Below are positions 1 to 8,119 of a stretch of 64,000 nucleotides of DNA, piece after piece. Position 1 is the first letter of the stretch. Every line of letters begins with the position of its first letter. Origin of the DNA: Pseudomonas sp. Ant30-3 (GTDB taxonomy: Bacteria; Pseudomonadota; Gammaproteobacteria; Pseudomonadales; Pseudomonadaceae); the NCBI RefSeq assembly GCF_000690905.1, contig NZ_JMCL01000109.1:34168-98167 (forward strand), written 5' to 3'. Made by a program: the position numbers and the translations under genes. A model generated the notes under the pieces. It was not told the DNA's origin. It made no database searches and saw nothing but the letters and a program-made list of their open reading frames with translations.

Positions 1-317
1 TCCTCCGTCCCTGGACGAAACTTGATTTCTTTAACCTGGATCTGCTTCTGGTTTTTCTTGGCCGCGGCAACCTGTTTCTTCTTCTCGAAGATCGATTTGC
101 CGTAGTCCATCAGTTTGCAAACAGGGGGTACTGCATCGGCGGAAATTTCCACCAAATCCAGTTTGGCCTCTTCAGCCTTAAGAAGCGCGTCTTCAATTGA
201 CACAATCCCAAGCTGTTCACCTTCAGCTCCAATTAACCGAACCTCGCGTGCCGAGATATTCTCGTTGATCGGGGCTTTCGGTGCAGCTCGTTTATCTTGT
301 CTCATTTCACGCTTAAT
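1..317 (-). CDS. infC: Translation initiation factor IF-3 (partial, 3' end outside window)
   Basis: IF-3 binds the 30S subunit and checks the start codon and initiator tRNA. The reading frame gives an N-terminal domain with the family pattern PINENISAREVRLIG followed by VEISADAVPPVCKLMDYGK, and it runs off the window edge at base 1 with the C-terminal domain missing. No ATG, GTG or TTG fits the family N-terminus. The best start is a rare ATT at 317-315 (ATT AAG CGT GAA ATG), with GGAG at 329-326 eight bases upstream. A second ATT at 323 is too close to that site. The gap to the thrS stop is 5 bases, so the ribosome site lies inside the end of thrS. AUU starts on infC are known to allow autoregulation by IF-3 itself. 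Confidence 0.95.
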   Translation of the reverse strand, partial: MKREMRQDKRAAPKAPINENISAREVRLIGAEGEQLGIVSIEDALLKAEEAKLDLVEISADAVPPVCKLMDYGKSIFEKKKQVAAAKKNQKQIQVKEIKFRPGTE

Positions 318-322
318 AGTAA

Positions 323-2245
323 TTACTCCATATCTGGGCGACCACGCCGGGAAACCGCTTGCGCGAGAAACTCAGCGAACTGGGCGACGGGCATCGAGCC
401 CAGGTCAGCACCTTCACGAGTACGCACAGCGACAGTCTGCATCTCGACTTCCCGATCTCCGATAACCAAGAGATAAGGGATCTTGAGCAAAGTATGCTCG
501 CGGATTTTAAAGCCGATCTTTTCATTTCTCAAGTCAGACTTGGCACGAAATCCGCTTTCGTTGAGAGTTTTTTCAACCTCGGCGGCGAAATCGGCCTGTT
601 TGTCAGTGATGTTCATGATCACTGCCTGTGTCGGAGCCAGCCACGCGGGGAATGCCCCTTCGTAGTGCTCGATCAGGATCCCGACGAAACGTTCGAAGGA
701 TCCGAGGATCGCCCGGTGCAGCATGACCGGGTGCTTGCGACTGTTGTCTTCGGAGACGTATTCGGCTCCCAAACGGACAGGCAGGTTAAAATCGAGCTGC
801 AGAGTACCACACTGCCAAACACGGCCAAGGCAATCTTTCAACGAAAACTCGATCTTAGGACCGTAGAACGCGCCCTCGCCCGGCTGCAGATCATACGGCA
901 GGCCAGCGCTATCAAGGGCTGCAGCCAATGCCGCTTCGGCGCGATCCCACAGCTCGTCGGAACCTACGCGTTTTTCCGGACGAGTGGACAGCTTCATTTC
1001 AACGTCTTTGAAGCCGAAGTCGGCGTAGACGTCCATGGTCAGCTTGATGAACGCGGCGGATTCGGCCTGCATCTGCTCTTCAGTACAGAAGATGTGGGCG
1101 TCGTCCTGAGTGAATGCACGCACACGCATGATGCCGTGCAGCGCACCCGATGGCTCGTTACGGTGGCAGGCACCGAATTCGGCCAGACGCATCGGCAGCT
1201 CGCGGTAGCTTTTCAGGCCTTGATTGAACACTTGCACGTGGCAAGGGCAGTTCATTGGCTTGATTGCGTAGTCGCGGTTTTCCGACTGAGTCGTGAACAT
1301 GTTGTCGCCGTAGTTGGCCCAGTGCCCGGATTTCTCCCAGAGACTGCGATCAACGACCTGCGGGGTCTTGATTTCGAGGTAGCCGTTGTCGCGCTGAACC
1401 TTGCGCATGTACTGCTCGAGCACCTGGTACAGAGTCCAGCCGTTCGGGTGCCAGAACACCATGCCCGGCGATTCTTCCTGGGTGTGGAACAGGCCCAGAC
1501 GCTTGCCGATCTTGCGGTGATCGCGCTTTTCGGCTTCCTCGATGCGCTGGATGTAAGCCGCCAGCTGCTTCTTGTCAGCCCATGCGGTGCCGTATACGCG
1601 CTGAAGTTGCTCGTTTTTGGCATCGCCACGCCAGTAGGCGCCGGACAACTTGGTCAGTTTGAAAGATTTCAGGAAGCGCGTGTTCGGCACGTGCGGACCA
1701 CGGCACATGTCGACGTATTCTTCGTGATAGTACAGACCCATGGTCTGCTCATTCGGCATGTCGTCGACCAGGCGCAACTTGTAGTCTTCGCCACGGGCCT
1801 TGAACACTTCGATCACTTCGGCGCGCGGAGTGACTTTCTTGATCACGTCGTAATCTTTTTCGATCAGCTGCTGCATGCGCTGTTCGATCGCGGCGAGGTC
1901 GTCCGGGGTGAAAGGACGCTCGAAGGCGATGTCGTAATAGAAGCCTTCGTCGATGACCGGGCCGATGACCATTCTGGCGGTCGGGTACAGCTGCTTGACC
2001 GCGTGGCCGACCAGGTGAGCGCAAGAATGGCGAATGATCTCCAGCCCCTCTTGATCCTTTGGCGTAATGATTTGCAGCGTGGAATCGCTGTCGATGATGT
2101 CGCTGGCGTCGACCAGCTTGCCATTGACCTTGCCGGCCACGGTGGCCTTGGCCAGACCGGCACCAATGGATGCGGCGACCTCGGCTACGGAAACCGCGTG
2201 ATCGAATGAACGTTGACTGCCGTCGGGAAGAGTAATAGTTGGCAT
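323..2245 (-). CDS. thrS: Threonine--tRNA ligase
   Basis: Cytoplasmic class II aminoacyl-tRNA synthetase that charges tRNA-Thr. The 640-residue product begins MPTITLPDGSQ (TGS domain), continues with the editing domain (HSCAHLVGHA and CRGPHVPNT), the catalytic core (MNCPCHVQVF, FGACHRNEPSG) and a C-terminal anticodon-binding domain. The open frame extends 11 codons further upstream, but the ATG at 2245 sits behind a strong GGAGAGGAGG site and gives the usual family length. It is the first gene of the thrS-infC unit. The terminus overlaps the infC ribosome-binding site. Confidence 0.97.
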   Translation of the reverse strand: MPTITLPDGSQRSFDHAVSVAEVAASIGAGLAKATVAGKVNGKLVDASDIIDSDSTLQIITPKDQEGLEIIRHSCAHLVGHAVKQLYPTARMVIGPVIDEGFYYDIAFERPFTPDDLAAIEQRMQQLIEKDYDVIKKVTPRAEVIEVFKARGEDYKLRLVDDMPNEQTMGLYYHEEYVDMCRGPHVPNTRFLKSFKLTKLSGAYWRGDAKNEQLQRVYGTAWADKKQLAAYIQRIEEAEKRDHRKIGKRLGLFHTQEESPGMVFWHPNGWTLYQVLEQYMRKVQRDNGYLEIKTPQVVDRSLWEKSGHWANYGDNMFTTQSENRDYAIKPMNCPCHVQVFNQGLKSYRELPMRLAEFGACHRNEPSGALHGIMRVRAFTQDDAHIFCTEEQMQAESAAFIKLTMDVYADFGFKDVEMKLSTRPEKRVGSDELWDRAEAALAAALDSAGLPYDLQPGEGAFYGPKIEFSLKDCLGRVWQCGTLQLDFNLPVRLGAEYVSEDNSRKHPVMLHRAILGSFERFVGILIEHYEGAFPAWLAPTQAVIMNITDKQADFAAEVEKTLNESGFRAKSDLRNEKIGFKIREHTLLKIPYLLVIGDREVEMQTVAVRTREGADLGSMPVAQFAEFLAQAVSRRGRPDME

Positions 2246-2618
2246 GGCGCCTCCTCTCCTAGTGGTGACCCCTACCAAAGGTCACGTGAGTTGGGATGAG
2301 CCAGTACAAGATTCGATCCAGGCCATTCAATGACGAACGCCTGCCTTACAGCGGCAGGAGCCTTGCGGCCAACCGGAAAACCGAACCAGAGTGACTGGGA
2401 TTCAAATCAGGGTTATTCGAACACTTGCCGCCGCCGGGACTGAAGGTCATCCGGGGCCTGCGAACGCCCGAGCGGGGCATGCTAGCACAGATGAACGGTC
2501 ATCGCGGCAACGGGGAATCCAGCGAGGCCAATCTACGGTTTTTATGCCAGAGTGCTGAACTTGATCGCCGCTTTACCCCTCAGATAACAAGACATTGACC
2601 CACAAGGAGCATCCCAGC
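2246..2618. other. Intergenic region upstream of thrS
   Basis: About 370 bases between the divergent thrS and a small exported-protein gene. It must hold both promoters and the thrS leader. I see no tRNA gene, no T-box-like element and no convincing open frame. A GC-rich stretch with short inverted repeats lies around 2430-2520, but no clear hairpin plus T-run is present. Confidence 0.4.
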
Positions 2619-2921
2619 ATGCATCTGAAACGTTTATTCGCCGTCATCGCCCCCGTCGTTCTGCTGCTGCCGCTGGCCGCTCACGCCGATTGGCCCAAGG
2701 GCGAGCGCGAGAAGTACATGACTCAGTGCACTACGGCTGCCACTCCACAGATCGGCGCGGCAGCGGCGAAAGCTCACTGCGCATGCGGTGCTGATGCGAT
2801 CAAGTCTTACCCGGCTGCAGATATTCAGGCTTTGATGGACAATAAGGCCACCCCGGAACTGCAGCAGAAAGCATTGGGTCAGATCGCCAAATGCAAAGCC
2901 GATGTCCCCGCGAAAAAATGA
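2619..2921 (+). CDS. Small exported protein of unknown function
   Basis: 100 residues starting MHLKRLFAVIAPVV. The start at 2619 follows AAGGAG at 2604-2609. The frame is open from a TTG at 2595, but that start has no ribosome site. Residues 1-22 form a typical signal peptide ending AAHA, so the mature protein should be periplasmic. The mature part is small and helical looking, with three cysteines (TQCTTA, HCACGAD, KCKADV region) that could form a disulfide or bind a ligand. I do not recognise a named family. It is monocistronic, with thrS divergent and the cold-shock gene downstream. Confidence 0.75.
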   Translation: MHLKRLFAVIAPVVLLLPLAAHADWPKGEREKYMTQCTTAATPQIGAAAAKAHCACGADAIKSYPAADIQALMDNKATPELQQKALGQIAKCKADVPAKK

Positions 2922-3210
2922 GAAAAGAGACGCTCTGAACAGGTCGCAGGCCGATAAAAAGCCCTGGATTTGAGACTTTTCACACGATTTACGCAGGTCT
3001 TTCAGCTTTTTTTATCGTCTTTACTTTCGGCTGAAAGCCTTGTAAAACGGGGCTTCCAGCTACACCCAGCAACAAAGAATGCGTTGGTGAGGGTCAAACA
3101 GCACGTCCGGGGGGGTCCCAAATCGAACATTTCGACTATGATACCCCGGTGTGCCCAGTTGGCCTGAGCAACACAGTACTGAAAAAATATATGTTTCTTG
3201 GAGATACACC

Positions 3211-3423
3211 ATGTCTAATCGCCAAACCGGCACCGTTAAATGGTTCAACGATGAAAAAGGCTTCGGCTTCATCACTCCTCAAGGTGGCGGTGACGACCTG
3301 TTCGTACACTTCAAAGCTATCGAAAGCGACGGTTTCAAAAGCCTGAAAGAAGGCCAAACCGTTTCCTTCGTGGCTGAGAAAGGCCAAAAGGGTATGCAAG
3401 CTGCACAAGTCCGCGCAGAGTAA
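3211..3423 (+). CDS. Cold-shock domain protein (CspA family)
   Basis: 70-residue single cold-shock domain, an RNA/DNA chaperone that melts mRNA secondary structure. Both nucleic-acid motifs are intact: KGFGFITP (RNP1) and DLFVHF (RNP2). The ATG at 3211 follows CTTGGAGATACACC. The leader between the upstream small gene and this start is nearly 290 bases, as expected of csp genes whose long 5' UTR controls stability and translation at low temperature. It is followed at once by a strong terminator, so it is transcribed alone. It could be capB or another Csp paralogue; the family is certain, the paralogue is not. Confidence 0.95.
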   Translation: MSNRQTGTVKWFNDEKGFGFITPQGGGDDLFVHFKAIESDGFKSLKEGQTVSFVAEKGQKGMQAAQVRAE

Positions 3424-3438
3424 TTTTCTGCCGCACTA

Positions 3439-3469
3439 AAAAAACCCCGTCCATGTGACGGGGTTTTTT
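3439..3469. terminator. Bidirectional Rho-independent terminator
   Basis: Stem AACCCCGTC / GACGGGGTT with a 5-base loop, flanked by an A-run on one side and a T-run on the other. It lies between the cold-shock gene and the convergent I78 lipoprotein gene and can serve both. Confidence 0.93.
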
Positions 3470-3494
3470 ATGTCCGATACAAAAGCCGGAACAA

Positions 3495-3815
3495 TCAGCC
3501 GCAGTTGACGCGAGTGACGATCTGACTGGCGTCGGTGTTCAGGTTCAGACGATCGGAACGGTATTCCAGCGTCACCATGTCAGACGGCATCAGGAACCGT
3601 GCATTCTGCGCACCTGCGCGGGTGCGAGCCTGTTCCAGCAATTCGGGCGAAGCCTTTTTGCCTAGGGTGAATTCCGCAGCCTTTGCCTCACAACGGCTAT
3701 GACCGGCATCAGTCGTCGTGACAGGGTCCGGTGCCGTCTCGGTAGACGTGCTGCTGCAACCAGCCAGCAGCGTTGCCGCCAGCAAAGTACCCAATGACGC
3801 GAGCTTCCAAGGCAT
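3495..3815 (-). CDS. I78-family peptidase inhibitor lipoprotein
   Basis: 106 residues. The signal sequence ends in a lipobox LLAGC (Cys20), so this is a lipoprotein. A Ser/Thr-rich linker is followed by a potato-inhibitor-like I78 domain with the recognisable core ARFLMPSDMVTLEYRSDRLNLNTD and a paired Cys pattern (SRCEAKA and the C-terminal VNCG). I78 proteins inhibit serine proteases such as subtilisins and elastase; the target here is unknown. Start chosen at the ATG after GGAGG. Single gene, convergent with the cold-shock gene. Confidence 0.85.
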   Translation of the reverse strand: MPWKLASLGTLLAATLLAGCSSTSTETAPDPVTTTDAGHSRCEAKAAEFTLGKKASPELLEQARTRAGAQNARFLMPSDMVTLEYRSDRLNLNTDASQIVTRVNCG

Positions 3816-3978
3816 GAAGCCTCCTATTTCGTTAATTAAACTGAGATCGTGCGACCGCCGATCCGGCGTTTCGTTTCAAGAAGAGTGCTAGCACTCTGCC
3901 TACGAATCGAAGAATCCGCGAGTTTGCCTGAGCAGAATGCCCCGTCCATCCTTCAATCGTGACTGGATATGAACAGGC

Positions 3979-4284
3979 TCAATACACGTCGATGTAGTCG
4001 AAGGGCGGATTCGGCCAGTTCTCTTTGAGCGCGTTAAAAATCTGCATGACCCAGACTTCGTCACTGGCTGCGACACGCCCGACATACCCCGAGCCTTTGG
4101 CCCACGTCTCAAGTCGAAACAAAAGCCCGTCGATGTCAGTACCGCCCACGGTGCCGGACGAGATATAGGCAATGCCGCCTTTGGTGACTCGCAGCTGCGT
4201 ATGCTCATCGTCGCTGGCAGAGGCCAGCAACTGACGCACCGCTTCAAGGGTCAGGCCGTCCGGAGTGTTCAAATCGATCTGCAC
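3979..4284 (-). CDS. Conserved hypothetical protein, 101 residues
   Basis: Starts with GTG at 4284 (MQIDLNTPDGLTLEAVRQLL), preceded by GAAGGAT. No signal peptide or membrane segment. The sequence is mixed alpha/beta with a Trp-rich C-terminal half (RLETWAKGSGYVGR, ASDEVWVMQIFNAL, NWPNPPFDYIDVY). Host-like codon use supports a real gene. I do not recognise the family. It diverges from the small gene at 4416. Confidence 0.65.
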   Translation of the reverse strand: MQIDLNTPDGLTLEAVRQLLASASDDEHTQLRVTKGGIAYISSGTVGGTDIDGLLFRLETWAKGSGYVGRVAASDEVWVMQIFNALKENWPNPPFDYIDVY

Positions 4285-4415
4285 AACGTGATCCTTCGGA
4301 AATCATCAAAGACCAAGTGTCGCATAGCCCTTCTCTCATGCCTAAGTCGGAGTGCCAAAAGCCCTGCAAAATGGTTAACTCGCACCCAGACTTTTCCATA
4401 TTCACGAGCGCCATC

Positions 4416-4628
4416 ATGACCATCGTAAGTATCGACGCCGACATCAAGGCCAAGTGGCCACAAGGACATAGCTCCTATAGCCCGGGCAGCCCGGAAGAGT
4501 TGGCAATCATTGGTATCGATCTATTGGTCAAGGAACTGGGCACCGAAGCGGCCCAGTCATTTATTGCGCAGGTATTTGAGAAGTACCTCGTCGAATATAT
4601 GGACATGGTGCATCCAGGCAAGGAATAA
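4416..4628 (+). CDS. Small hypothetical protein, 70 residues
   Basis: Frame MTIVSIDADIKAKWPQGHSSYSPGSPEELAIIGIDLLVKELG..., acidic C-terminus. The frame is open back to 4317, but the upstream part looks non-coding and overlaps the divergent gene's promoter area. The start at 4416 is my choice, with only a weak site (GAGCG) before it. The stop is followed directly by a terminator, which supports a genuine transcript end. Function unknown. Confidence 0.55.
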   Translation: MTIVSIDADIKAKWPQGHSSYSPGSPEELAIIGIDLLVKELGTEAAQSFIAQVFEKYLVEYMDMVHPGKE

Positions 4629-4629
4629 A

Positions 4630-4653
4630 ACCCGCAGGCGGTTGCCTGCGGGT
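4630..4653. terminator. Terminator shared by small ORF and ribose operon
   Basis: Perfect 10-bp stem ACCCGCAGGC / GCCTGCGGGT with a 4-base loop, between the stops of the convergent genes at 4628 and 4661. It is the only strong hairpin at the end of the seven-gene minus-strand ribose operon. Confidence 0.85.
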
Positions 4654-4660
4654 CTGACGC

Positions 4661-5689
4661 TTACTTCAATCGCGCCAAGCGCTGGGTCAGCAGATCGAAA
4701 AAGCCCTGCGCATCACCGTTCTCCACCCAGAAAGCGTTCTTCGGCGCTTTCAAGCCGTCATACCAGTCGACAACGGTCTGACCAAACGTCGGCCCTTCGC
4801 GACTGTCGACCACCACGTTTACCGAGCGCCCGGTAAACAGCTCCGGCTTGAGCAGATACGCAACCACCGTGGCGTCATGGACCGGGCCACCCGGAAGACC
4901 GTAGTGTTCCATGTCACCTTTGACGTACTCGTTGAGAATCCCGCTGACCAATTTGCTTGCGTTGTTATTCAGCGCAGCAATCTGCTTCAGACGGGTTTCG
5001 CTGGTAAGGATCTTGTGCGTCACGTCCAATGGCAGATAGGTAAGTTTGACCCCGCTTTTCAGCACGACTTCAGCTGCCTGCGGATCGGCGAACAGGTTGA
5101 ATTCGGCCACCGGAGTGATGTTGCCACCATTGAAGTGCGCACCGCCCATGATCACCACTTCCTTGATGCCCTGAACGATCTCGGGCTCTTGAATCAGCGC
5201 CAGGGCCAGGTTGGTTTGCGGGCCGAGCATGGCGATAGTGATGCTGTGTGGCTTGGCAGTCTTCAATGTGTCGATCAGATAATTGACTGCACTGCCCTGC
5301 TCAAGACCCTTCTTCGGCTCGTGGACCGCTACCCCCGACAAGCCTTCCTTACCGTGAATGTTCTCTGCGTAGATCGGCGTGCGCATCAACGGCCTGGGCG
5401 CGCCGGCGTACACCGGAACATCTTCACGCCCCGCCCACTCACGAGCCAGGCGTGCATTACGCGATGTCTTGTCGAGGCGCACATTGCCGGCAACGGTGGT
5501 CAACGCACGGATATTCAACTCTTCCGGCGACGCCAGCGCGAACAGCAATGCGACCACATCGTCAGCACCGGGATCGGTGTCGATGATCAGATCGATTTTT
5601 TCCGCCGCGTGGACGCTGGTTGCGCTAATCAGGGACAAAAGCAGGAAACTCCGAAGCAGTTGGGGCAGTTTTTTAGCATAGCGGTGCAT
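4661..5689 (-). CDS. Secreted inosine/uridine-type nucleoside hydrolase
   Basis: 342 residues with an N-terminal signal peptide (hydrophobic LLRSFLLLSLISATSVHA, likely cleavage after VHA). The mature protein starts with the calcium-binding signature IIDTDPGADDVVALLFAL of nucleoside N-ribohydrolases and keeps the downstream EFNLFADPQAAEVVL and GGPVHDATVVAYLL blocks, so the enzyme looks active. These enzymes split a ribonucleoside into base plus free ribose. It is the last gene of the ribose operon, 43 bases after rbsD, with its own GGAG site. A periplasmic hydrolase feeding RbsB with ribose released from extracellular nucleosides is the obvious reading. Confidence 0.9.
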   Translation of the reverse strand: MHRYAKKLPQLLRSFLLLSLISATSVHAAEKIDLIIDTDPGADDVVALLFALASPEELNIRALTTVAGNVRLDKTSRNARLAREWAGREDVPVYAGAPRPLMRTPIYAENIHGKEGLSGVAVHEPKKGLEQGSAVNYLIDTLKTAKPHSITIAMLGPQTNLALALIQEPEIVQGIKEVVIMGGAHFNGGNITPVAEFNLFADPQAAEVVLKSGVKLTYLPLDVTHKILTSETRLKQIAALNNNASKLVSGILNEYVKGDMEHYGLPGGPVHDATVVAYLLKPELFTGRSVNVVVDSREGPTFGQTVVDWYDGLKAPKNAFWVENGDAQGFFDLLTQRLARLK

Positions 5690-5732
5690 GGCGCACTCCT
5701 TGTGCGTGGGAAAACCAGGAAGAAACAGCCGA

Positions 5733-6137
5733 TCAGAACGTTACCCCAGCCACTAGAACAATGTTGCAGTACGGCTGACATTCGCCTGTACGAACAATCG
5801 CCCGTGCTTGTCGGCTAAGGACCTTGAATTGGTCGTGGCTGAGCAACTCACGTCGCCCCAGCGCTCCCTCGGCATCCAATGCATCCAGCGTCGTCAGCGC
5901 AGAGGGTTTCTTTTGCAGAATTTCTTCGGCGAGCACATGGCTCTCGACCTGCATCTCGCTGAGCACCACGTTCAGGGTGCTGACGAAATCCGGGATGCCG
6001 TGGGTCAGCGCCAGATCGATCAGCTCGACACCCGGCGGCACTGGCAGTCCGGCATCGCCGATCACGACCATGTCGCCATGGCCAAGCGAGGCGATCAGCC
6101 GTGACAGTGCGACATTGAGCAGAGGAGTTTTTTTCAT
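5733..6137 (-). CDS. rbsD: D-ribose pyranase
   Basis: 134 residues. RbsD interconverts beta-pyranose and beta-furanose ribose so that ribokinase gets its substrate. Family features: N-terminal MKKTPLLNVALSRLIASLGHGDMVVIGDAGLPVP with the conserved His-Gly and Asp, and the C-terminal RTGECQPYCNIVLVAGVTF. Its ATG overlaps the rbsK stop by four bases (ATGA), so the two are translationally coupled. Confidence 0.97.
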   Translation of the reverse strand: MKKTPLLNVALSRLIASLGHGDMVVIGDAGLPVPPGVELIDLALTHGIPDFVSTLNVVLSEMQVESHVLAEEILQKKPSALTTLDALDAEGALGRRELLSHDQFKVLSRQARAIVRTGECQPYCNIVLVAGVTF

Positions 6138-7051
6138 GATGCTGTGAATGCCTTAACGTCTTTCAAGGTGGGTATCGAAGGTTGAGCCCCTGAGCGAGTC
6201 ACAGACAGCGCGGCGGCGACCTGACCGAAACGGATCGCTTCGGCCTCGCTCTGGCCGGCGGACAGCGCTGCTGCGAAACCGCCGACGAAGGTGTCCCCAG
6301 CCGCAGTGGTATCGACCGCCTTCACCTTCGGCGCCGGGAAATGCTCAAAACTTTGCCCGTTGGCAAACAGCGAACCCTGCGACCCAAGGGTGATGATGAC
6401 CTTGCTAGCGCCCATGGCGATCAGACGGGTCGCCGCCATTTCAGCGGTTTCCAGTGAGTCCACCGGCAATCCGCTCAGGGCAGAGGCTTCGCTTTCATTG
6501 GGAATCAGGTAATCGATGGCCGCGTACCAGTCTGACGGCAGCGGACGACTGGCCGGAGCGGGATTGAGGATCACGGTTTTACCCAGTTCCCGGCCGCGCT
6601 TGAGCGCGTGGCCCACTGTCGCATCGGGCACTTCCAGCTGACAGATAATCACGTCCGACGCCTGCAATACCGCATCGAAATGATCGATCACGTCTGCCGT
6701 CAGCGCACCGTTCGCGCCGGCCACGATGACAATCGCGTTCTGACTGTTATCGTCGACCACGATCAAGGCCACACCGCTGGCACCTTCCACGGTGCTGACG
6801 GCCTGACAATCAATGTTGTCGGCCAACAGCGACTCGCGCAATTCGTTGCCGTAGGCATCGCTGCCGACACAACCGACCATCGAAACCTGCGCACCGAGGC
6901 GCGCTGCGGCAACGGCCTGGTTCGCACCTTTGCCACCGGAGACGGTGGTAAAAGATTGGCCAATCAGCGTCTCACCGCCCCGGGGCAGACGTGAAGCCCG
7001 GGTCACCAGGTCCATGTTCAGGCTGCCTATCACCACTACTTTTGCTGACAT
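6134..7051 (-). CDS. rbsK: Ribokinase
   Basis: 305-residue PfkB-family kinase that phosphorylates ribose at O5. Conserved parts: VIGSLNMDLVTRASRLPRGGET, the GGKGANQAVAAARLGA substrate loop, and the C-terminal DTTAAGDTFVGGFAAALS anion hole with the catalytic Asp. Located 45 bases after rbsR and overlapping rbsD by four bases. Confidence 0.97.
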   Translation of the reverse strand: MSAKVVVIGSLNMDLVTRASRLPRGGETLIGQSFTTVSGGKGANQAVAAARLGAQVSMVGCVGSDAYGNELRESLLADNIDCQAVSTVEGASGVALIVVDDNSQNAIVIVAGANGALTADVIDHFDAVLQASDVIICQLEVPDATVGHALKRGRELGKTVILNPAPASRPLPSDWYAAIDYLIPNESEASALSGLPVDSLETAEMAATRLIAMGASKVIITLGSQGSLFANGQSFEHFPAPKVKAVDTTAAGDTFVGGFAAALSAGQSEAEAIRFGQVAAALSVTRSGAQPSIPTLKDVKAFTAS

Positions 7052-7096
7052 ACATTGCTACTCATCAATTCGGTTTCAGCGGGTCTGGTTACTGGT

Positions 7097-8116
7097 TCAG
7101 CGAATTTGGGCAGACAGGCCGGCGAGCGGCGCGGTCGATTCCCGCAAAACGATACTGGGCGTGACGATCCGCTGATCGGTAGGCAAAGTCGGGTTGGCGA
7201 TCCGGCGCAAAAGCACTTCGGCCGCCATTTCCCCCAACTGCACAATGGACTGGCCGACGGTGGTCAGCGCCGGATACACATAACGGCTCATCTGGATGTC
7301 ATCGAAACCGATGACCGACAATTCATTTGGCACACGAATGTTGCGCTCGGCAGCCGCGCGCAATACACCTATGCCGATCATGTCGTTGCCGGCGAAGATG
7401 GCGCTGGGCGGCTCCTTCTCCAACAGAATCGCGGCGGCGTTGTAACCGCCGGTACTGGTGAAGTCACTCTCGAACATGCGCCCGCGAGACACTTCGACGC
7501 CCGCCTCGGTCAAGGCGCGGCAATAACCAGCCAGACGCATCTGCGCGACGCTGGTGCTGGCCGGGCCGCCAATCGTGGCGATGTCCCGGTGACCCAGTTC
7601 CAGCAGATGGCGGGTCGCCAGATAGGCACCGAATTCGTGATCGATGCGCACCAGGTCCGCATCGAGCCCTTCCAGCCCTCGGTCGACAATAACCATCGGC
7701 GTACGCACGCCGGCGAGGCCTTCCGCCAAACCGCCATCACCGCCCGCCGAAGCCACGATCAGACCGTCGATGCGCTTTTCCAGCAACACACGCAAATAAC
7801 TGCGCTGCTTGTCCGGGTTGTCATCGGAGTTGCAGAGGATCACGCAGTAACCGTTGCGTTCGCAGTAATCCTCAATGCCTCGTGCCAGTTCGGCAAAATA
7901 CGGGTTGAGACTGTTTGGCACCAGCAGTCCGATGGTCGCCGTGGTTTTCGCTTTCAGCGAACGAGCCACCGCACTGGGCACGTAGTCGAGCGTCTTGATG
8001 GCCGCTTCGACCTTGATCCGCACCTCTTCACTGACCGGGCGCGTCTTGTTCACCACGTGGGAAACCGTCGTGTAGGAAATCCCCGCGAGTGCTGCCACAT
8101 CCTTGATTGTTGCCAT
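7097..8116 (-). CDS. rbsR: LacI-family ribose operon repressor
   Basis: 339 residues. N-terminal helix-turn-helix MATIKDVAALAGISYTTVSHVVNKTRPVSEEVR with hinge helix, then a periplasmic-binding-protein-like effector domain. It lies within the operon it should control (rbsBAC-R-KD) and starts 3 bases after rbsC ends. LacI-type RbsR is released from DNA by ribose. The palindrome upstream of rbsB is its likely site. Confidence 0.95.
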   Translation of the reverse strand: MATIKDVAALAGISYTTVSHVVNKTRPVSEEVRIKVEAAIKTLDYVPSAVARSLKAKTTATIGLLVPNSLNPYFAELARGIEDYCERNGYCVILCNSDDNPDKQRSYLRVLLEKRIDGLIVASAGGDGGLAEGLAGVRTPMVIVDRGLEGLDADLVRIDHEFGAYLATRHLLELGHRDIATIGGPASTSVAQMRLAGYCRALTEAGVEVSRGRMFESDFTSTGGYNAAAILLEKEPPSAIFAGNDMIGIGVLRAAAERNIRVPNELSVIGFDDIQMSRYVYPALTTVGQSIVQLGEMAAEVLLRRIANPTLPTDQRIVTPSIVLRESTAPLAGLSAQIR

Positions 8117-8119
8117 GAC

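Noticed and set aside
359..2209. Long plus-strand open frame (616 codons) opposite thrS
   Set aside because: It is antisense to an unmistakable threonyl-tRNA synthetase gene; long antisense frames are expected in GC-rich codon-biased DNA.
2246..2618. T-box or tRNA-like leader for thrS
   Set aside because: No specifier stem or antiterminator motif was found; T-boxes are not expected in Pseudomonas.
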